Positions 63,518 through 64,000 of a DNA stretch of 64,000 bases are shown here, one piece after another (within the stretch, counting starts at the first letter, position 1; every line of letters starts with the position of its first letter). Under the pieces are notes generated by a model. It was not told where the DNA came from and did no database searches. It worked only from the letters and a program-made list of their open reading frames with translations. The position numbers and the translations under genes were made by a program. This stretch comes from Rhodococcus sp. SMB37 (GTDB lineage Bacteria; Actinomycetota; Actinomycetes; Mycobacteriales; Mycobacteriaceae): assembly GCF_004345605.1 (NCBI RefSeq), contig NZ_SLVY01000018.1:100816-164815 (forward strand), in the 5' to 3' direction.

Positions 63518-64000
63518 AGCTCACCTCGGAAGGCGCGGGATTGGAGGGATGCGAAGAGAGCGTCGAGCTCGGCGAGCGCGGTGCGGTGCCGAGCTTTGTT
63601 GGATTCAACGGCCGCCACCCGCTGCTCGAATTGCATCTGCGTCGCAGACGGCGCTTTCGGAATCCGAATCGCCTGAACCTCACGAGCATTGATGTTCGCC
63701 ATGCCGACGATGCTTTTGCACATTCCTCTCAGAACCGCTTTTCCATAGCGGGAGTTCAGGAATGCTGAAATGTAGTCGGGTGAGTTTCCCTCCGATGCAC
63801 GCAACCGGACGAGATAGCCGGCGTACGCCATCGGCTGGGCGCCACGATAGACAGCCGTCTTCCCGACCAGTTCGGCGCTGTTGGTGCGATTGAACAGAAC
63901 ATCCCCAGGGTGCCGTAGTTGTTGACTTCCGGGGCTGCGGCCTGGAGTTTCATGCGCTCAAGACCAGGTCGACCGCGTGATGAGGGTTGGCCGCCAGTCG
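63514..64000 (-). pseudogene. hsdS: Type I restriction specificity subunit HsdS, 3' part, frameshifted
   Basis: The C-terminal end of a methylase S domain: GDVLFNRTNSAELVGK, then TAVYRGAQPMAYAGYLVRLRA and the coiled conserved end (FEQRVAAVESNKARHRTALAELDALFASLQSRAFRGEL). These are typical of HsdS proteins, which carry the DNA target recognition domains. At 63903-63906 a run of four C (plus strand) should be five: EVNNYGTL continues into GDVLFN in another frame if one G is added. The gene runs off the window end. Directly coupled to the Mrr-like gene. Confidence 0.8.

Noticed and set aside
1..64000. CRISPR arrays, rRNA, tRNA or insertion sequences
   Set aside because: No regular short direct repeats with spacers, no cloverleaf pattern, and no transposase motif or terminal inverted repeats were noticed by eye.

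Overview
The window is high-GC actinobacterial DNA with the gene content of a mycolic-acid bacterium, most likely Rhodococcus or a close relative (inference from families, not from a database search). Supporting signs are LysX, an MMPL transporter, a cutinase, two 13E12/DUF222 HNH genes, small type VII secretion (T7SS) type proteins and a match to the KstR steroid-regulon operator. Two parS-like palindromes (44165 and 46317) suggest the right half lies near the chromosome origin.

Layout. 0-9.5 kb: DHA2 MFS exporter, GlsB-type membrane protein, DinB protein, an HxlR regulator divergent from an MDR oxidoreductase, an ECF41 sigma factor translationally coupled to a carboxymuconolactone decarboxylase, an ABC ATPase with its DUF6297-like membrane partner, and small secreted or membrane proteins. 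9.5-11 kb: a two-gene operon (NTF2-like protein and DHRS1-like SDR) behind a KstR-type box. 11-13.1 kb: a broken HNH gene, a MarR remnant, and a HTH+Clp-N protein behind two identical-type operators.

13.2-21 kb holds the most distinctive system: an apparent RiPP cluster. It has two short precursor peptides with nearly identical double-glycine leaders and different cores, an MvdD-like ATP-grasp peptide ligase, a foldase/PpiC-related maturation protein and a C39-peptidase ABC exporter, joined by stop/start overlaps. A SARP/AfsR regulator follows. The two precursors and the ligase are each preceded by a hairpin close to the ribosome binding site.

21-25.6 kb: type B carboxylesterase, large-subunit catalase katE (frameshifted), DUF4383 and DUF4235 proteins. 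25.8-30.4 kb (minus strand): a compact operon of an EspC-like small protein, a 787-residue WXG-type protein, two tandemly duplicated lipoproteins and a YbaB-like protein, probably a T7SS substrate cassette. 30.5-32.2 kb: FAD monooxygenase divergent from a TetR regulator with two mirror-image operators between them. 32.5-38.5 kb: gltB-gltD. 38.6-44.1 kb: a secreted YVTN-like repeat protein, cutinase, SDR, membrane molybdopterin oxidoreductase, secreted protein and histidine phosphatase. 44.2-48.3 kb: two paralogous nitrate-sensor-like kinases with the same promoter element. 48.4-53.9 kb: lysX and an MMPL transporter.

54-64 kb is a defence-type region: HsdR, Fic, an intact HNH 13E12 gene, a ribbon-helix-helix protein, an unknown protein, an Mrr-like nuclease and the end of HsdS. 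Four genes (HNH, katE, mrr, hsdS) each carry a single-base frameshift in or beside a short homopolymer, which points to sequencing or assembly error at least as much as to real decay.
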